Assembly (NCBI RefSeq): GCF_026625125.1
Contig: NZ_CP113097.1
Coordinates: forward strand, 2,604,001 to 2,668,000
Direction: 5' to 3'
Source: Pseudomonas putida
GTDB lineage: Bacteria > Pseudomonadota > Gammaproteobacteria > Pseudomonadales > Pseudomonadaceae
DNA length: 64,000 nt
How positions within the stretch are numbered: the stretch's first letter is position 1; each line of letters begins with the position of its first letter. A program made the translations under genes and the position numbers. The notes under the pieces were generated by a model. The model did not search any database and was not told the origin of the DNA. It was given only the letters and a program-made list of their open reading frames with translations. Positions 27,518 to 37,153 of this stretch are shown here, piece by piece.

Positions 27518-29104
27518 TCAGCCGCGCATGATCTCAGGGGCCGCGTCATGCGGCAACCGCGGCACGCCTGGTCGCGTGGCCAGTGCCTGGAGAAATTGCG
27601 CTGCCGGCATTGGCCTGGCGAACAGATAGCCCTGCTGAAAGTCCACGTCATACCGGGCCAGATAATCGCGCTGCACTTCGGTTTCCACGCCTTCGGCAAC
27701 GATGCCCAGGCCCAGCTTCCCCGACAGTTCGATGATGCTGTCGAGGATATGCTGTGACAGCGCATCACCGCCGATCATTGCCACGAAGCTCTGGTCGATC
27801 TTCAGGTAGTCGACCTTGAACTGGCGCAGGTAATTGAGGCTGGACTGGCCAGTGCCGAAGTCGTCCAGTGCGATCATCACGCCCATCTCATGGAGCTGTT
27901 CGAACAGTTCGAGGGTCACTGCGCTGGCCTCGATCAGTTTGCGCTCAGTCAGCTCCAGCGTCAGCACCACCCGCCCGGGGGGGAAGTGTTCGAGGAACGT
28001 GCGGCAGTCGTCGATCAGGGCCAGGTCACGGCAGTGATCGGCCGTGATGTTGATGCCGATGTGGAAGCCGTCTTCCAGCAATGCTGCGTAAGGCGCCAGG
28101 CTTTGTGCGGTGTGCTGCATCAGAGCTCGGGTCATGTCGACGATCTGGCCGCTGTGTTCGGCATAGGGAATGAACAGGTCGGGGCGCACCAGGCCTTCTT
28201 GCGGGTGGTCCCAGCGCATCAGCACTTCGGCGCCAGCCCAGCGATAGTCGCCCTTGCGCACCACCGGCTGGAAAAACGGCAGGAACTCGTCGGCTTCCAG
28301 CGCGCGGCGCAGTTCGGCGCGGGGGGAATTGGCGCGGCGAATTTGCCAGCGGCAGGTGCAACCGGCAGCAACACCGAGCAACAGCAGCAAGCTGAGCAGT
28401 GCCGGGTAGCGGCTGCGCAGTAATTCGCTGCGTTTGTCGGCGGTGTAACCGCCGTGGACGCTGAAAGGGTAGTGCGTCGACCCGAGTGTCACGTCGCCAA
28501 TGGCTGCAGGGGGTGGCAGGCCTTGATGCACCACGCCATCCTTGCCCATCCACGCCGTGCCGACACGCAAGTGCAGTGCCTCGCTGGGGCCGATAAGGCG
28601 CAGCGCGGTCAGCAAATGGTCGCCATCGACGGTGGTGATGGCGCCTCGGTCGCCGTCACTGGCCCGATACACCAGCAATGGGTGCCCCGGTGTCACGGAG
28701 TTGCCGTCCATCAGCCACAGCTTTCCATCGCTGTAGTCGCGGGGGTCCACCGGCTCGTCGAATTCGCCGAACAGCGAGGTGCAGTACAGCGTGTCTTGCC
28801 GGAACAGGTTGGTCGAGCGCACGAAAGCGTTGCGCGTCACCTCTTTACGCAAGGCCAGTTCGGCTTGCGCGCACGGGCTGCCCGCCAATGGCAGCAGCGT
28901 CTGAGCGGCACCGGAAAGGCTGTCGAGAATATGCTCGACCTGTTCGACCACTTGCCGTGTGGTGGCCTGGCTGCTGGCGCGCAGTTCGCGCTCGATTTGC
29001 CAGTGCATCACGATCAGGCCGAACGCCAGGGGCAAGATGCCAACGCCCCAAGGGAGGAGGGTGCGCCAGCTCCAGCGGGCGGGTCTTTTACTGCGCAGGG
29101 GCAT
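27518..29104 (-). CDS. CSS-motif cyclic-di-GMP phosphodiesterase (EAL)
   Basis: Degrades cyclic-di-GMP. 528 aa from the ATG at 29104 (MPLRSKRP). Helix at about 13-33; a periplasmic CSS-motif domain (about 40-235) with Cys in SPCAQAE and in LYCTSLF, where disulfide formation controls activity in characterised members; second helix at about 240-262; EAL domain about 275-520. The EAL core reads EVLMRW, with the other catalytic groups intact: NITADH, LELTERKLI, ALDDFGTGQSS, KIDQSFV and EGVETE. It should be active. A longer in-frame start at 29167 is less likely because it adds a polar stretch before the first helix. Confidence 0.9.
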   Translation of the reverse strand: MPLRSKRPARWSWRTLLPWGVGILPLAFGLIVMHWQIERELRASSQATTRQVVEQVEHILDSLSGAAQTLLPLAGSPCAQAELALRKEVTRNAFVRSTNLFRQDTLYCTSLFGEFDEPVDPRDYSDGKLWLMDGNSVTPGHPLLVYRASDGDRGAITTVDGDHLLTALRLIGPSEALHLRVGTAWMGKDGVVHQGLPPPAAIGDVTLGSTHYPFSVHGGYTADKRSELLRSRYPALLSLLLLLGVAAGCTCRWQIRRANSPRAELRRALEADEFLPFFQPVVRKGDYRWAGAEVLMRWDHPQEGLVRPDLFIPYAEHSGQIVDMTRALMQHTAQSLAPYAALLEDGFHIGINITADHCRDLALIDDCRTFLEHFPPGRVVLTLELTERKLIEASAVTLELFEQLHEMGVMIALDDFGTGQSSLNYLRQFKVDYLKIDQSFVAMIGGDALSQHILDSIIELSGKLGLGIVAEGVETEVQRDYLARYDVDFQQGYLFARPMPAAQFLQALATRPGVPRLPHDAAPEIMRG

Positions 29105-29192
29105 GTTGGCGTAATCTTGACTTGAAATGACTGAGGATAGCCGTTTGTCGTCGCAGCCGGAGAACAAATGCGCGACAAAGAAATTTACGCAC

Positions 29193-29209
29193 TGTAGAAT
29201 CGGTTTACG
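29193..29209. promoter_or_regulatory. Possible TyrR/PhhR-like half-match upstream of hpd
   Basis: TGTAGAATCGGTTTACG resembles TGTAAA-N6-TTTACA, the TyrR/PhhR box, but with a one-base shorter spacer and two mismatches. It is repeated in part by TTTACG at 29184-29189. PhhR controls aromatic amino acid catabolism in P. putida. The rest of the 29105-29401 gap holds the divergent promoters of the EAL gene and hpd, and nothing else clear. Confidence 0.25.
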
Positions 29210-29401
29210 ATTACAACAATAAGGTCTTTCATCACTGAAGGATCATCCCCACCGAGAATGGGAATATATGACAAACCAAGGGTTCAAGCTGATCATTGGT
29301 GACTATCTCGCCAGAAGCGTGCGCGGCATCCCCTGCTCGCCGCCATTTTCGTACCACATCCCCGGCACACAATAATTTTCGCTGCAGATGAGGACACGAA
29401 C

Positions 29402-30478
29402 ATGGCTGATATCTTCGACAACCCTATGGGCCTGATGGGCTTTGAATTCATTGAACTGGCATCGCCAACCCCAGGCGTTCTTGAGCCCGTCTTCCAGATG
29501 CTCGGTTTCACCAAGGTCGCCACACACCGCTCCAAGGACGTGCACCTGTATCGGCAAGGTGGCATCAACCTGATTCTCAACAATGAGCCGAAAAGCATCG
29601 CCTCCTACTTTGCAGCCGAGCATGGGCCGTCAGTGTGTGGCATGGCGTTCCGCGTGCGCAACGCTCATGAAGCCTACGCCCGTGCCCTGGAATTGGGCGC
29701 CCAGCCCGTCGAGATCGAAACCGGCCCGATGGAACTGCGCCTGCCGGCGATCAAAGGCATCGGCGGCGCCCCCCTGTACCTGATCGACCGCTTCGAAGAA
29801 GGCAGCTCGATCTATGACATCGACTTCAACTTCATCGAAGGCGTGGACCGCAATCCGGCCGGCGCAGGGCTGAAGATCATCGATCACCTGACTCACAACG
29901 TGTATCGCGGCCGCATGGCTTACTGGGCCGGCTTCTATGAAAAGCTCTTCAACTTCCGCGAAATCCGCTACTTCGACATCAAGGGCGAGTACACCGGCCT
30001 GACCTCCAAGGCCATGACCGCTCCGGATGGCATGATCCGCATCCCGCTCAATGAGGAGTCGTCCAAAGGGGCGGGGCAGATCGAAGAGTTCCTGATGCAG
30101 TTCAACGGTGAGGGCATCCAGCATGTCGCCTTCCTTACCGATGACCTGCTCAAGACCTGGGATGCACTCAAGGGCTACGGCATGCGCTTCATGACTGCAC
30201 CGCCGCAGACCTATTACGAAATGCTCGAGGAGCGCCTGCCAGGGCACGGTGAGCCGGTTGACCAACTGCAGGCTCGCGGCATTCTGCTCGACGGCGCCTC
30301 CGAGGCCGGCGACAAGCGCCTGCTGCTGCAGATCTTCTCTGAAACCCTGCTCGGGCCGGTGTTCTTCGAGTTCATCCAGCGCAAAGGTGATGACGGGTTT
30401 GGCGAAGGCAACTTCAAGGCACTGTTCGAGTCGATCGAGCGCGACCAGGTTCGCCGGGGCGTGCTCGACGTTCAATAA
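29402..30478 (+). CDS. hpd: 4-hydroxyphenylpyruvate dioxygenase
   Basis: Non-haem Fe(II) enzyme that turns 4-hydroxyphenylpyruvate into homogentisate in tyrosine breakdown. 358 aa, two VOC-type barrels. The iron ligands are His162 ([10 protein letters not shown]), His241 (GIQHVAFLT) and Glu323 (FFEFIQRK), each one position after the P. fluorescens enzyme. Substrate-closing C-terminal helix [15 protein letters not shown] is complete. A ribosome site GATGAGGA precedes the ATG. It stands alone between two CSS-motif membrane protein genes; the homogentisate pathway genes are not in this window. Confidence 0.97.
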   Translation: MADIFDNPMGLMGFEFIELASPTPGVLEPVFQMLGFTKVATHRSKDVHLYRQGGINLILNNEPKSIASYFAAEHGPSVCGMAFRVRNAHEAYARALELGAQPVEIETGPMELRLPAIKGIGGAPLYLIDRFEEGSSIYDIDFNFIEGVDRNPAGAGLKIIDHLTHNVYRGRMAYWAGFYEKLFNFREIRYFDIKGEYTGLTSKAMTAPDGMIRIPLNEESSKGAGQIEEFLMQFNGEGIQHVAFLTDDLLKTWDALKGYGMRFMTAPPQTYYEMLEERLPGHGEPVDQLQARGILLDGASEAGDKRLLLQIFSETLLGPVFFEFIQRKGDDGFGEGNFKALFESIERDQVRRGVLDVQ

Positions 30479-30485
30479 CTGAACT

Positions 30486-30517
30486 GTACCGCCGTCACTT
30501 TTTTGGGGCGGCGGTAC
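30486..30517. terminator. Hairpin at the hpd / CSS-motif gene junction
   Basis: Perfect 9-bp stem GTACCGCCG / CGGCGGTAC with a 14-base loop containing six T, starting 8 bp after the hpd stop. The arm and loop include the last codons and stop (30495-30497) of the convergent gene. It may end the hpd transcript, but the T-run is in the loop rather than after the stem, so efficiency is doubtful. Confidence 0.4.
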
Positions 30518-31301
30518 GTTCCGCTTTACGCCACTGCCTGAACAGCCCCCAGTAGACGATCGACCCTGTAATGATGCCGATCAACGTAAGCGATGGCAGC
30601 ATCTGCATCAGCATATGGCGCCTTTCATCAGCGGCAAAGCCGTCCGGGTAGCCGACTTTCACGGTGTAGCCGTACTTGTCCGATTTCCCGGTCATTGAAA
30701 ACTCGGACTGCGAGGGGCGGGCAGGGTCCCGGCTGTCGCCATCGGCCCAGATGTAAAAATCCCCGAACTCCAGGAGCAGCACCAGCCCGGTTTGAAATGC
30801 GCGCAGTTCGTTGCGCAGTTCCAAGCCGGAGGTCGATGCGATCACACTCAGATTTTCATCACGAAGCTGGTAGGCCACAAGCACTTCATTGGGCGCTGCG
30901 GGCGAGTCGAAGATCAGTTGCACCGGAGCCTCAAGGTCAGGCGAAAACCGGTTTTGTGCACTCGGCGGAACCAGCGTGTCACAGTACGTACGGCCATCGA
31001 CAGCCAATGCCAGCGCTCGCAGGTATCGAACATCCTGAATTTGTTTCAGCAAGTGCGTCCTGGCTGTCTCGCAAGCACTGCCCGCCAGTGGCATTGCCGC
31101 CAAGGCCGCGTCGTGCAAGCGGTTGAGGGACAGATCAATGGAAAAAATGGCTTCCTTCAACGATACGCGAGCCGTCTCTTTGAGCTTGTTATCGTGCTGG
31201 TAGATCATCACCATCAAGCCTGACGCAACGGGTATCAAACTGATCGCCAGTGTCAGCAGCAGCGCCATCATGCTGCGACCGAGAACCTTGAATTTCGACA
31301 T
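30495..31301 (-). CDS. CSS-motif membrane protein without EAL domain
   Basis: 268 aa: membrane helix at about 9-29, a periplasmic CSS-motif-type domain (about 35-225) with Cys in GSACETAR and in RTYCDTLVPP, a second helix at about 232-250, then only a short basic tail (FRQWRKAERTAAPKK). It aligns in layout with the sensor half of the EAL protein 1.4 kb away, but the catalytic half is absent and no remnant follows in the DNA. It could be a stand-alone redox sensor or a partner or inhibitor of other CSS-EAL proteins. The ATG at 31301 has GGAGG 12 bases upstream; another start at 31343 is possible. Confidence 0.75.
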   Translation of the reverse strand: MSKFKVLGRSMMALLLTLAISLIPVASGLMVMIYQHDNKLKETARVSLKEAIFSIDLSLNRLHDAALAAMPLAGSACETARTHLLKQIQDVRYLRALALAVDGRTYCDTLVPPSAQNRFSPDLEAPVQLIFDSPAAPNEVLVAYQLRDENLSVIASTSGLELRNELRAFQTGLVLLLEFGDFYIWADGDSRDPARPSQSEFSMTGKSDKYGYTVKVGYPDGFAADERRHMLMQMLPSLTLIGIITGSIVYWGLFRQWRKAERTAAPKK

Positions 31302-31435
31302 AGGACTGCAGCCCTCCTGGTTCGAATTGTCCGAGATGGACAATTGACCGGAGAGCCTATGTTTTCTGCGTAGTCGCCACTGTAATCCCCAACCGTGTTT
31401 GAGTGAGGATTCGCGCGGTTGGCGCGTAAGAATGA

Positions 31436-32119
31436 TTACGGCTTGAGCGCCTGGAGCACTTTCTCTGCCAGTGAATGCGTCGAGGCGGGGTTTTGCCCTG
31501 TGATCAGGCGGCCATCACAGACCACGAAGGGCTTCCAGGGATCATCATGTTTGCTGTAACTGCCCCCTCGTGCGACCAGTTCGTTTTCGGTGAGGAAAGG
31601 CACCACCTCCTCAAGCTCGGCAAGCTTTTCTTCGGTATTGGAGAATCCGGTGACCTGTCGGTCCTTGAGCAGCAACTTGTTGTCACTGAGCTTGATGTTC
31701 AGCAGCCCTGCGACGCCATGGCACACGGCGGCCACCACGCCGTCGTTCTCGTAGATCCTGCGCGCCAGCGCCTGCAATTGCGGGTCGTCAGGGAAGTCCC
31801 ACATCACACCATGGCCGCCGGTGTAATACATGGCACAGTATTCCTCTGCCATGACCTGGCCGGGGCTTAGCGTGGTGCCCAGGCGGTTCATGAATGCCTT
31901 GTCGGTGTAGTAGCGCCAATCCAGCTCGGGGGCCATCTGCAAGCTGTGCGGATCGATTGGCACGTATCCGCCGCCAGGGCTAACGTAGTCCACTGGATGA
32001 CCTGCTTGCTCGACCGCGTCTACAAAATGCACAGCTTCACCCAGCCATAAACCGGTTGCGCGATTCAGGGTCGGATATTTGGCGGTATTGGTCAGTACCA
32101 CCAGAATTTTCTTGCTCAT
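31436..32119 (-). CDS. DJ-1/PfpI-family protein (Hsp31-like class I GATase fold)
   Basis: 227 aa. The nucleophile elbow is AAVCHGVAGLL with the catalytic Cys, preceded by MYYTGGHGVMWDF, the metal/acid part of the Hsp31-type site. Related proteins act as glyoxalase III, protein deglycase or chaperone; the exact activity is not given by the sequence. ATG at 32119 (MSKKILVVLTNT) begins the conserved core; the in-frame extension to 32176 looks untranslated. A single gene; the divergent hybrid kinase starts about 180 bp away. Confidence 0.88.
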   Translation of the reverse strand: MSKKILVVLTNTAKYPTLNRATGLWLGEAVHFVDAVEQAGHPVDYVSPGGGYVPIDPHSLQMAPELDWRYYTDKAFMNRLGTTLSPGQVMAEEYCAMYYTGGHGVMWDFPDDPQLQALARRIYENDGVVAAVCHGVAGLLNIKLSDNKLLLKDRQVTGFSNTEEKLAELEEVVPFLTENELVARGGSYSKHDDPWKPFVVCDGRLITGQNPASTHSLAEKVLQALKP

Positions 32120-32298
32120 CACGGCACTCCTGCCTGTAATCGAACGGGGAAGCCAGCACATGGCGCGGGAAGCCAATAAAGCATAGCTGGCGTTGGAAAC
32201 ACTGGCGGTGCATCGCTGTCAAAATCCCTGCAACCCGCATACGGCCTATTGCAGCGCTTGACCATGGAGTCGATGATGCAGGAGCACGTCCTTGAACC

Positions 32299-34386
32299 TT
32301 GAGCAACGGTGGAACCCACGTTTTGGCCGATAACAGTACACCTTGCGATATCTCTGCCCGTGGCGTGGCATCGTCTGCCCCACAGTCGACGGCTGGCATG
32401 CGAGAGAAAATCGTGGAGTTCGACTGGCGGGATACGGACCTGGGGCCTTTGCCGCACTGGGATGCCACCTTGCGCATTGCGATCGACATGATGCTGACAT
32501 GGTCATTTCCCAGTGCCGTGGTCTGGGGGCCGAATATGAACGTTGTTCATAACGACGCCTACGTAGCGCTGATCGGTGACCGGGACCAGGCGCTGGGCAT
32601 GCGTTTCGATGCGTTGTGGAAGGGCGTCTGGGGCGATATCGGCCCATGGGTGTTCAAGGCGCTGGGAGGTACTACCAGTTTTGTCGAGGATCAGCCTCAT
32701 CAGATCACCTGCGCAAAGTCGGGAGCCGAGGGGTGGTTCGTGTTCAGCTATGCGCCGATTCGTGACGAGCAATATGAAGTTGTCGGCATGCTGCATACGG
32801 TGATCCCGAGCTCTGCCAGCGCTGCAGTGCATGACAGGTGGCGCGAACAGGCGCAGTCATTCGAGCGGCAGATAGCGCGATACATTGCTGACCGCGATTA
32901 CATCTGGCGTCTTTCACGTGATGTCATGATCACGGTGAGCCTGGACCTCATGATGATCGGGGCAAACCCGGCCTGGCATCGCGCCCTGGGCTGGAGCGAG
33001 CTTCAGATACAGGGCATGTCGATCCTGGACCTGGTTCACCCGGCCGACAGGGAAGAAGTCGAGGCAGCTGCAATCGATTTCGTCAACGGCACAGGGCCTG
33101 CAGAGCTTGAAACACGTGTGCGCCATGTCGACGGGCATTACCGCTGGTTCCACTGGAGTGGCAGCTTCGACGGTTCGGTGCTGACTGCCGTGGGGCGGGA
33201 CATTACAGCCGACCGTGAAGAGGCCATGCGCCAGTCCCAGATACTGTTGCGCAACACCCAAAGGCTGGAGGCTGTCGGTCAAGTGGCTGGCGGCATGGCT
33301 CACGAGATGAACAACCTGTTGTCAGGTATCGGCGGCAGCCTGGAGTTGCTGCAACGGCGTCTGAGCCAAGGCCGGACGGAGGCTATCGAAGGCTACGTGG
33401 AGATGGCGCGCGATTCGGTGCAGCGCGCCATGAGCCTTACCCACCGCCTGCTGGCGTTCTCCCGCCATCAGCCCCTTGCCCCGGCACCTTTGAACGTGAA
33501 TGCCCACCTGACCACCCTGGAGCCGATGTTGCGCCATGTACTTGGGGCTGAGGTGTCTCTGTCGTGGCAAATGGATGTCGAGCCATGGACCGTGTGCCTG
33601 GATGCCGGCCAACTGGAAACCACCCTGATCAATCTGTGCGCCAATGCTCGTGAAGCCTGCCTGTGCCGGGGCAATGTTGCGATTCGCACGATCAACACAC
33701 GGTTGACCTCGGCGTTTCCTGAAGAAGGAGGCCTCCCGCCGGGGGACTACCTGGGGCTGCAGGTGATCGACGATGGCCACGGCATGCCGGCCGAAGATGT
33801 GGCCAGGGCCTTTGAGCCGTTCTTTACCAGCAAACCGATTGGGCGTGGCTCTGGGATGGGGCTGGCGATGGTGCATGGCTTCGTCGGGCAATCAGGCGGT
33901 TATGTGTGGATCGAATCGTCACACGACCAAGGTACGAAGGTCTGCATGCTGTTCCCGCGAAGCCTGGAAGCGATACCGCAAGCCCCTGCTGTGCCAGTAC
34001 CGCAGGCGTCACGGGCAAGCGGGCAGCGGGTGTTGTTGGTCGACGACGAGCACAGCCTGCGTGCAGTCATGGCCGAGTATCTGCGCGAGCGGGGTTTTAC
34101 CGTCAGTGATGTGACAGACGCCAATTCCGCGCTGGAGTGTTTTCGTCATAAGGGCCCGTACGAACTGGTCATCACCGATATCGGGCTGCCTGAAGGCTTC
34201 AGTGGTCGCCAGATGGCCAGAGCCATGCGCGCCATTACCCCTGACCAGAAGATACTGTTCATTACCGGCTATGTGGATCAGCCGCTGGAGCCGCACATAC
34301 TGGACGTGCCAGGCACGGCGCTGTTGATCAAGCCCTTCGAATTGTCGACCTTGGCCAACCAGGCGCTGTTGTTGCTGGACGACTGA
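32299..34386 (+). CDS. Hybrid sensor histidine kinase/response regulator (PAS)
   Basis: Soluble hybrid kinase of up to 695 aa. A PAS-like region at about 37-175 (EFDWRDTDLGPLPHWDATL, then VVWGPNMNVVHNDAY), a second PAS at about 200-305 (ISLDL and PADREEVEAAA), HisKA with His335 (GGMAHEMNNLLSGIGG), HATPase_c with DDGHGMP and GSGMGLAMV, and a C-terminal receiver (about 578-692) with phospho-acceptor Asp627 (VITDIGLPE). No transmembrane helix and no DNA-binding domain. Start uncertain: TTG at 32299 has no good ribosome site; TTG at 32323 or ATG at 32398 are alternatives. Convergent with a paralogous kinase five bases away. Confidence 0.88.
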   Translation: MSNGGTHVLADNSTPCDISARGVASSAPQSTAGMREKIVEFDWRDTDLGPLPHWDATLRIAIDMMLTWSFPSAVVWGPNMNVVHNDAYVALIGDRDQALGMRFDALWKGVWGDIGPWVFKALGGTTSFVEDQPHQITCAKSGAEGWFVFSYAPIRDEQYEVVGMLHTVIPSSASAAVHDRWREQAQSFERQIARYIADRDYIWRLSRDVMITVSLDLMMIGANPAWHRALGWSELQIQGMSILDLVHPADREEVEAAAIDFVNGTGPAELETRVRHVDGHYRWFHWSGSFDGSVLTAVGRDITADREEAMRQSQILLRNTQRLEAVGQVAGGMAHEMNNLLSGIGGSLELLQRRLSQGRTEAIEGYVEMARDSVQRAMSLTHRLLAFSRHQPLAPAPLNVNAHLTTLEPMLRHVLGAEVSLSWQMDVEPWTVCLDAGQLETTLINLCANAREACLCRGNVAIRTINTRLTSAFPEEGGLPPGDYLGLQVIDDGHGMPAEDVARAFEPFFTSKPIGRGSGMGLAMVHGFVGQSGGYVWIESSHDQGTKVCMLFPRSLEAIPQAPAVPVPQASRASGQRVLLVDDEHSLRAVMAEYLRERGFTVSDVTDANSALECFRHKGPYELVITDIGLPEGFSGRQMARAMRAITPDQKILFITGYVDQPLEPHILDVPGTALLIKPFELSTLANQALLLLDD

Positions 34387-34401
34387 GGCCCTCAGGCCTC
34401 A
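34384..34401. terminator. Shared hairpin across two convergent stop codons
   Basis: Perfect 7-bp stem TGAGGCC / GGCCTCA with loop CTCA. Its left arm starts with the TGA of the plus-strand kinase, and its loop and right arm cover the stop of the minus-strand kinase (34392-34394). Only 5 bp separate the two genes, so this is the only possible shared terminator. No T-run on either side. Confidence 0.5.
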
Positions 34402-36005
34402 CCGAAAATCTGTTTCACTCGGGCATGCAATTGTGCCAGTTCGAAGGGTTTGCACATCAGTTGCATGCCTGCGCCGAGAAAACCCTCCCGTGCCATTGCC
34501 GTTTCGGTGTAGCCAGTGATGAACAATATGGGCAGATGCGGGTGCAAGGTACGGGCGATTTCTGCCAATTGCCGGCCGTTCATGCCTGGCAGGCCGACGT
34601 CACTGACCAGCAGGTCGATCGCCTCGGAAGAGCGCAGTATTTGCAGGGCCTCACTGGCATTGCCGGCACTGCGGCACGGGAAGCCCTGCTCCTGAAGGGT
34701 CTGGCACAAAAGCTGTCGCACATCCGGGTCATCCTCGACCACCAGTACCGTGCGGCCGTTACGCCGTGGAGGAGGAGGCGCTGCGGGTGCCTGCGCTTGT
34801 TCCTGCTCCAGGTGGCGCGGCAGATAAAGGTCCACACGGCAGCCCTGGCCAATCTGGCTATGCAGTACCACATGCCCATGGGATTGCTTGCTGAAGCCGT
34901 AGACCATCGACAGGCCCAGGCCGATACCTTGGCCCACCGGCTTGGTGCTGAAGAACGGCTCGAAGGCATGTTCGAGTGTGCTCTGCGACATGCCTTGGCC
35001 TTCGTCGGTGACGCTCAGGCAGGTATAGTCGCCCGCCGCCAGGCTGCCATCGGCGAACGGTTGCGCGGTGACCTTTCGATTGCTGGCTTCGACAAATACC
35101 GTGCCGCCGTTGGGCATCGCCTCGCAGGCGTTGTGCAGCAAGTTGTCCAGCGCTTCTTGCAATTGTGTGTCGTCGCCGGCCACCGGCCAGGTGTCTTCCG
35201 GTACTGTCAGTTGCAGTTTCACGCCCGGTTGCAGCACGGCCTCCAGCCGCTGCGGCTGCAGCAGTGCCCGAAGGTCGATGCGACGGCTATGCAGCGACTG
35301 GCGGGAGGAAAACGCCAACAGACGATGGGTGAGGCGTGCTGCGCGTGAAACGGCCTCCTGTCCCCTGTGCAGCAGGCTTTCAAGCCCCTTGGTGCTGCCC
35401 TGTTTCACCCGCCTGTCGATCAGTTCGAAACTGCCCCCGATGCTGGTCAGCAAGTTATTGAAATCGTGTGCCACACCGCCGGCCAATTGCCCGATGGCGT
35501 CCATCTTGCGGGTCTGGTGCCGCGCTTGCTCGGCGCTCTGCAGTGCCTCGCTTTGCGCTTCCAGGCGTTGCTCCAGGTCCAGTAACTGGTCGCGCGCCAG
35601 ATACTGGCGGCGACGGTGACGCAGCGCCACCTTGATCAGCGCCAGTAGCTGTTCATTTTCGAACGGAACGGCCAGCAGGGTCAGGTTGCCCAGTGGATGG
35701 TCGGCGGGCGTGCAGGGGCTGGTTGAGTTCTGCGGGCTTTGCGTGAGCATTACGATGGGCAGGTCCGACCAAGGCGGTTGATGGTCGATGAAAGCCTGCA
35801 ACAGGCCGCTTTGGCTGCCGTTGAGCATGTGTTCGTCGATGACCACCAAGCCCGCGCCACTGCCCAGCCCATCTTGCAGGTGGGTCATGTCACGCGAACA
35901 CAGGCACTCGATGCCAGCGCTCGTCAGAAACGTCGAGGCGTGCGTGGCAAGTTGCCTGGGTGCCAGAATCAAGGCACGTTCGTCCAGCGACAGCGACCTG
36001 GCCAA
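34392..36005 (-). CDS. Hybrid histidine kinase with N-terminal and C-terminal receiver domains
   Basis: 537 aa from a TTG at 36005, chosen because AAGGAG lies 7 bases before it; a TTG at 36092 would add 29 residues but has no ribosome site. Order: N-terminal receiver-like domain (about 8-130, Asp57 in VVIDEHML), coiled-coil linker, HisKA with His180 (GGVAHDFNNLLTSIGG), HATPase_c (DEGQGMS, GIGLGLSMV), and a C-terminal receiver (about 418-533, Asp469 in VSDVGLPG). No membrane helix. The HisKA-to-receiver part is clearly paralogous to the convergent kinase. The partner and the signal are unknown. Confidence 0.87.
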   Translation of the reverse strand: MARSLSLDERALILAPRQLATHASTFLTSAGIECLCSRDMTHLQDGLGSGAGLVVIDEHMLNGSQSGLLQAFIDHQPPWSDLPIVMLTQSPQNSTSPCTPADHPLGNLTLLAVPFENEQLLALIKVALRHRRRQYLARDQLLDLEQRLEAQSEALQSAEQARHQTRKMDAIGQLAGGVAHDFNNLLTSIGGSFELIDRRVKQGSTKGLESLLHRGQEAVSRAARLTHRLLAFSSRQSLHSRRIDLRALLQPQRLEAVLQPGVKLQLTVPEDTWPVAGDDTQLQEALDNLLHNACEAMPNGGTVFVEASNRKVTAQPFADGSLAAGDYTCLSVTDEGQGMSQSTLEHAFEPFFSTKPVGQGIGLGLSMVYGFSKQSHGHVVLHSQIGQGCRVDLYLPRHLEQEQAQAPAAPPPPRRNGRTVLVVEDDPDVRQLLCQTLQEQGFPCRSAGNASEALQILRSSEAIDLLVSDVGLPGMNGRQLAEIARTLHPHLPILFITGYTETAMAREGFLGAGMQLMCKPFELAQLHARVKQIFGEA

Positions 36006-36097
36006 TGCGATTCTCCTTGGGGGCTGCCATGTCTGGCCAAGCCGTGAGTGGTCCGATACCCACTGGACCACAGGCAATCGCTTGGGGTTCAACGCAT

Positions 36098-37153
36098 CTA
36101 GAGCCCTTGTTGCAGAAATGGATCGTCCGGGTTTTGCCGCTCCAGTTCGGCAAGCAGCACCTGAACGTTCTGCAACTGCCCTGTTTCTTTCCAGTATTGA
36201 ATCAGCAACACCCGCGCCCGGCGATTGGCCGGTTGCCGGTTGAGCAGCGTCTCGAGCTGCTTTTGCGCTGCATCGGACTGTTCCAGGTCGTGCAGGGTCA
36301 CTGCCAGGTTATAGCGATAGTCGGCATTGTCCGGCTCCAGTTCGACTGCGCGGGACAACGCGAGCAGGGCGAACTCGCGCTGGCCATGGCGGATCAGCCA
36401 GCGGCCCAGTTCGTGTTGCAGGAAGGCCGAATCCGGACGCAGCGCCAGTGCCTGGGCCAGTACCTGCCGGGACTGGTCATGCTGGCCTTGACGTTCGAGC
36501 AAGCGGACCTGGGTCGCCAGGGCCTCGAGGTTGTCGGGGTTGGACGCCAGGCTGCGTTGCAGGGCGGACGCGGCCCCGTTGTAGTCATTCTCGTGCAGGT
36601 ACAGGCGTGCCAGGTGGACCTGGGCCGCAGCATCCTGGGGCTGCTGCTCCAACGTTTGCTGATACTGCTCCAGCGCCGCCTGCAGTGGGCCGAAGTACAG
36701 GCCTATGGCGTCGGGGTCCAGGCCAAGCAAGGCATCGACGGCGGCAAAGCGAACGCTTTGCTCGGCATCATCGAGCAGTGGGCCAAGCACCAGGCTGCGT
36801 TGTGCGGCAGGCAGCAGGCGGCGGATGCTGGCGATCGCTGCACGACGGACCAAGGGCTCATCGTTTTCCAGGTCCATGCGGGCCAGTTTCAGCGCTTGTG
36901 GCGAGGGGTAATTGGGCAGCTCGGCATACAGGGCGGCGCGACGGATCGGCGCCAGGTCGGTGCGTTGCAGTTGCTGGTAGAGCACGCGGGCGGCGCCCGG
37001 TAGGCCATCATGCGCCTGGCGCAGGGCTTTGGCGTAGCTGTGCGGCGGTAATGTCGGTTGTGCTGGCGGGGTATCCCGGCGCAGGTAAGCGATGCCGACT
37101 GATACCAGAATCAGCAGAAACACAGCGATCAGGTAGCGGCGGCGTGTGGACAT
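36098..37153 (-). CDS. Membrane-anchored HEAT/TPR repeat protein
   Basis: 351 aa. A signal anchor at about 5-25 (RRRYLIAVFLLILVSVGIAYL), two HEAT-like helical repeats at about 60-155 (EPLVRRAAIASIRRLL and EQSVRFAAVDALLGL), and then five or six tetratricopeptide repeats at about 160-345 (such as AAAQVHLARLYLHENDYNGAA). The chain is predicted to be periplasmic and to act as a protein-protein scaffold; no enzyme motif or haem site (CXXCH) is present. ATG at 37153; the upstream open frame is not protein-like. It precedes the hybrid kinase by 92 bp on the same strand, and lies beyond the mexEF-oprN terminator. Confidence 0.8.
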   Translation of the reverse strand: MSTRRRYLIAVFLLILVSVGIAYLRRDTPPAQPTLPPHSYAKALRQAHDGLPGAARVLYQQLQRTDLAPIRRAALYAELPNYPSPQALKLARMDLENDEPLVRRAAIASIRRLLPAAQRSLVLGPLLDDAEQSVRFAAVDALLGLDPDAIGLYFGPLQAALEQYQQTLEQQPQDAAAQVHLARLYLHENDYNGAASALQRSLASNPDNLEALATQVRLLERQGQHDQSRQVLAQALALRPDSAFLQHELGRWLIRHGQREFALLALSRAVELEPDNADYRYNLAVTLHDLEQSDAAQKQLETLLNRQPANRRARVLLIQYWKETGQLQNVQVLLAELERQNPDDPFLQQGL

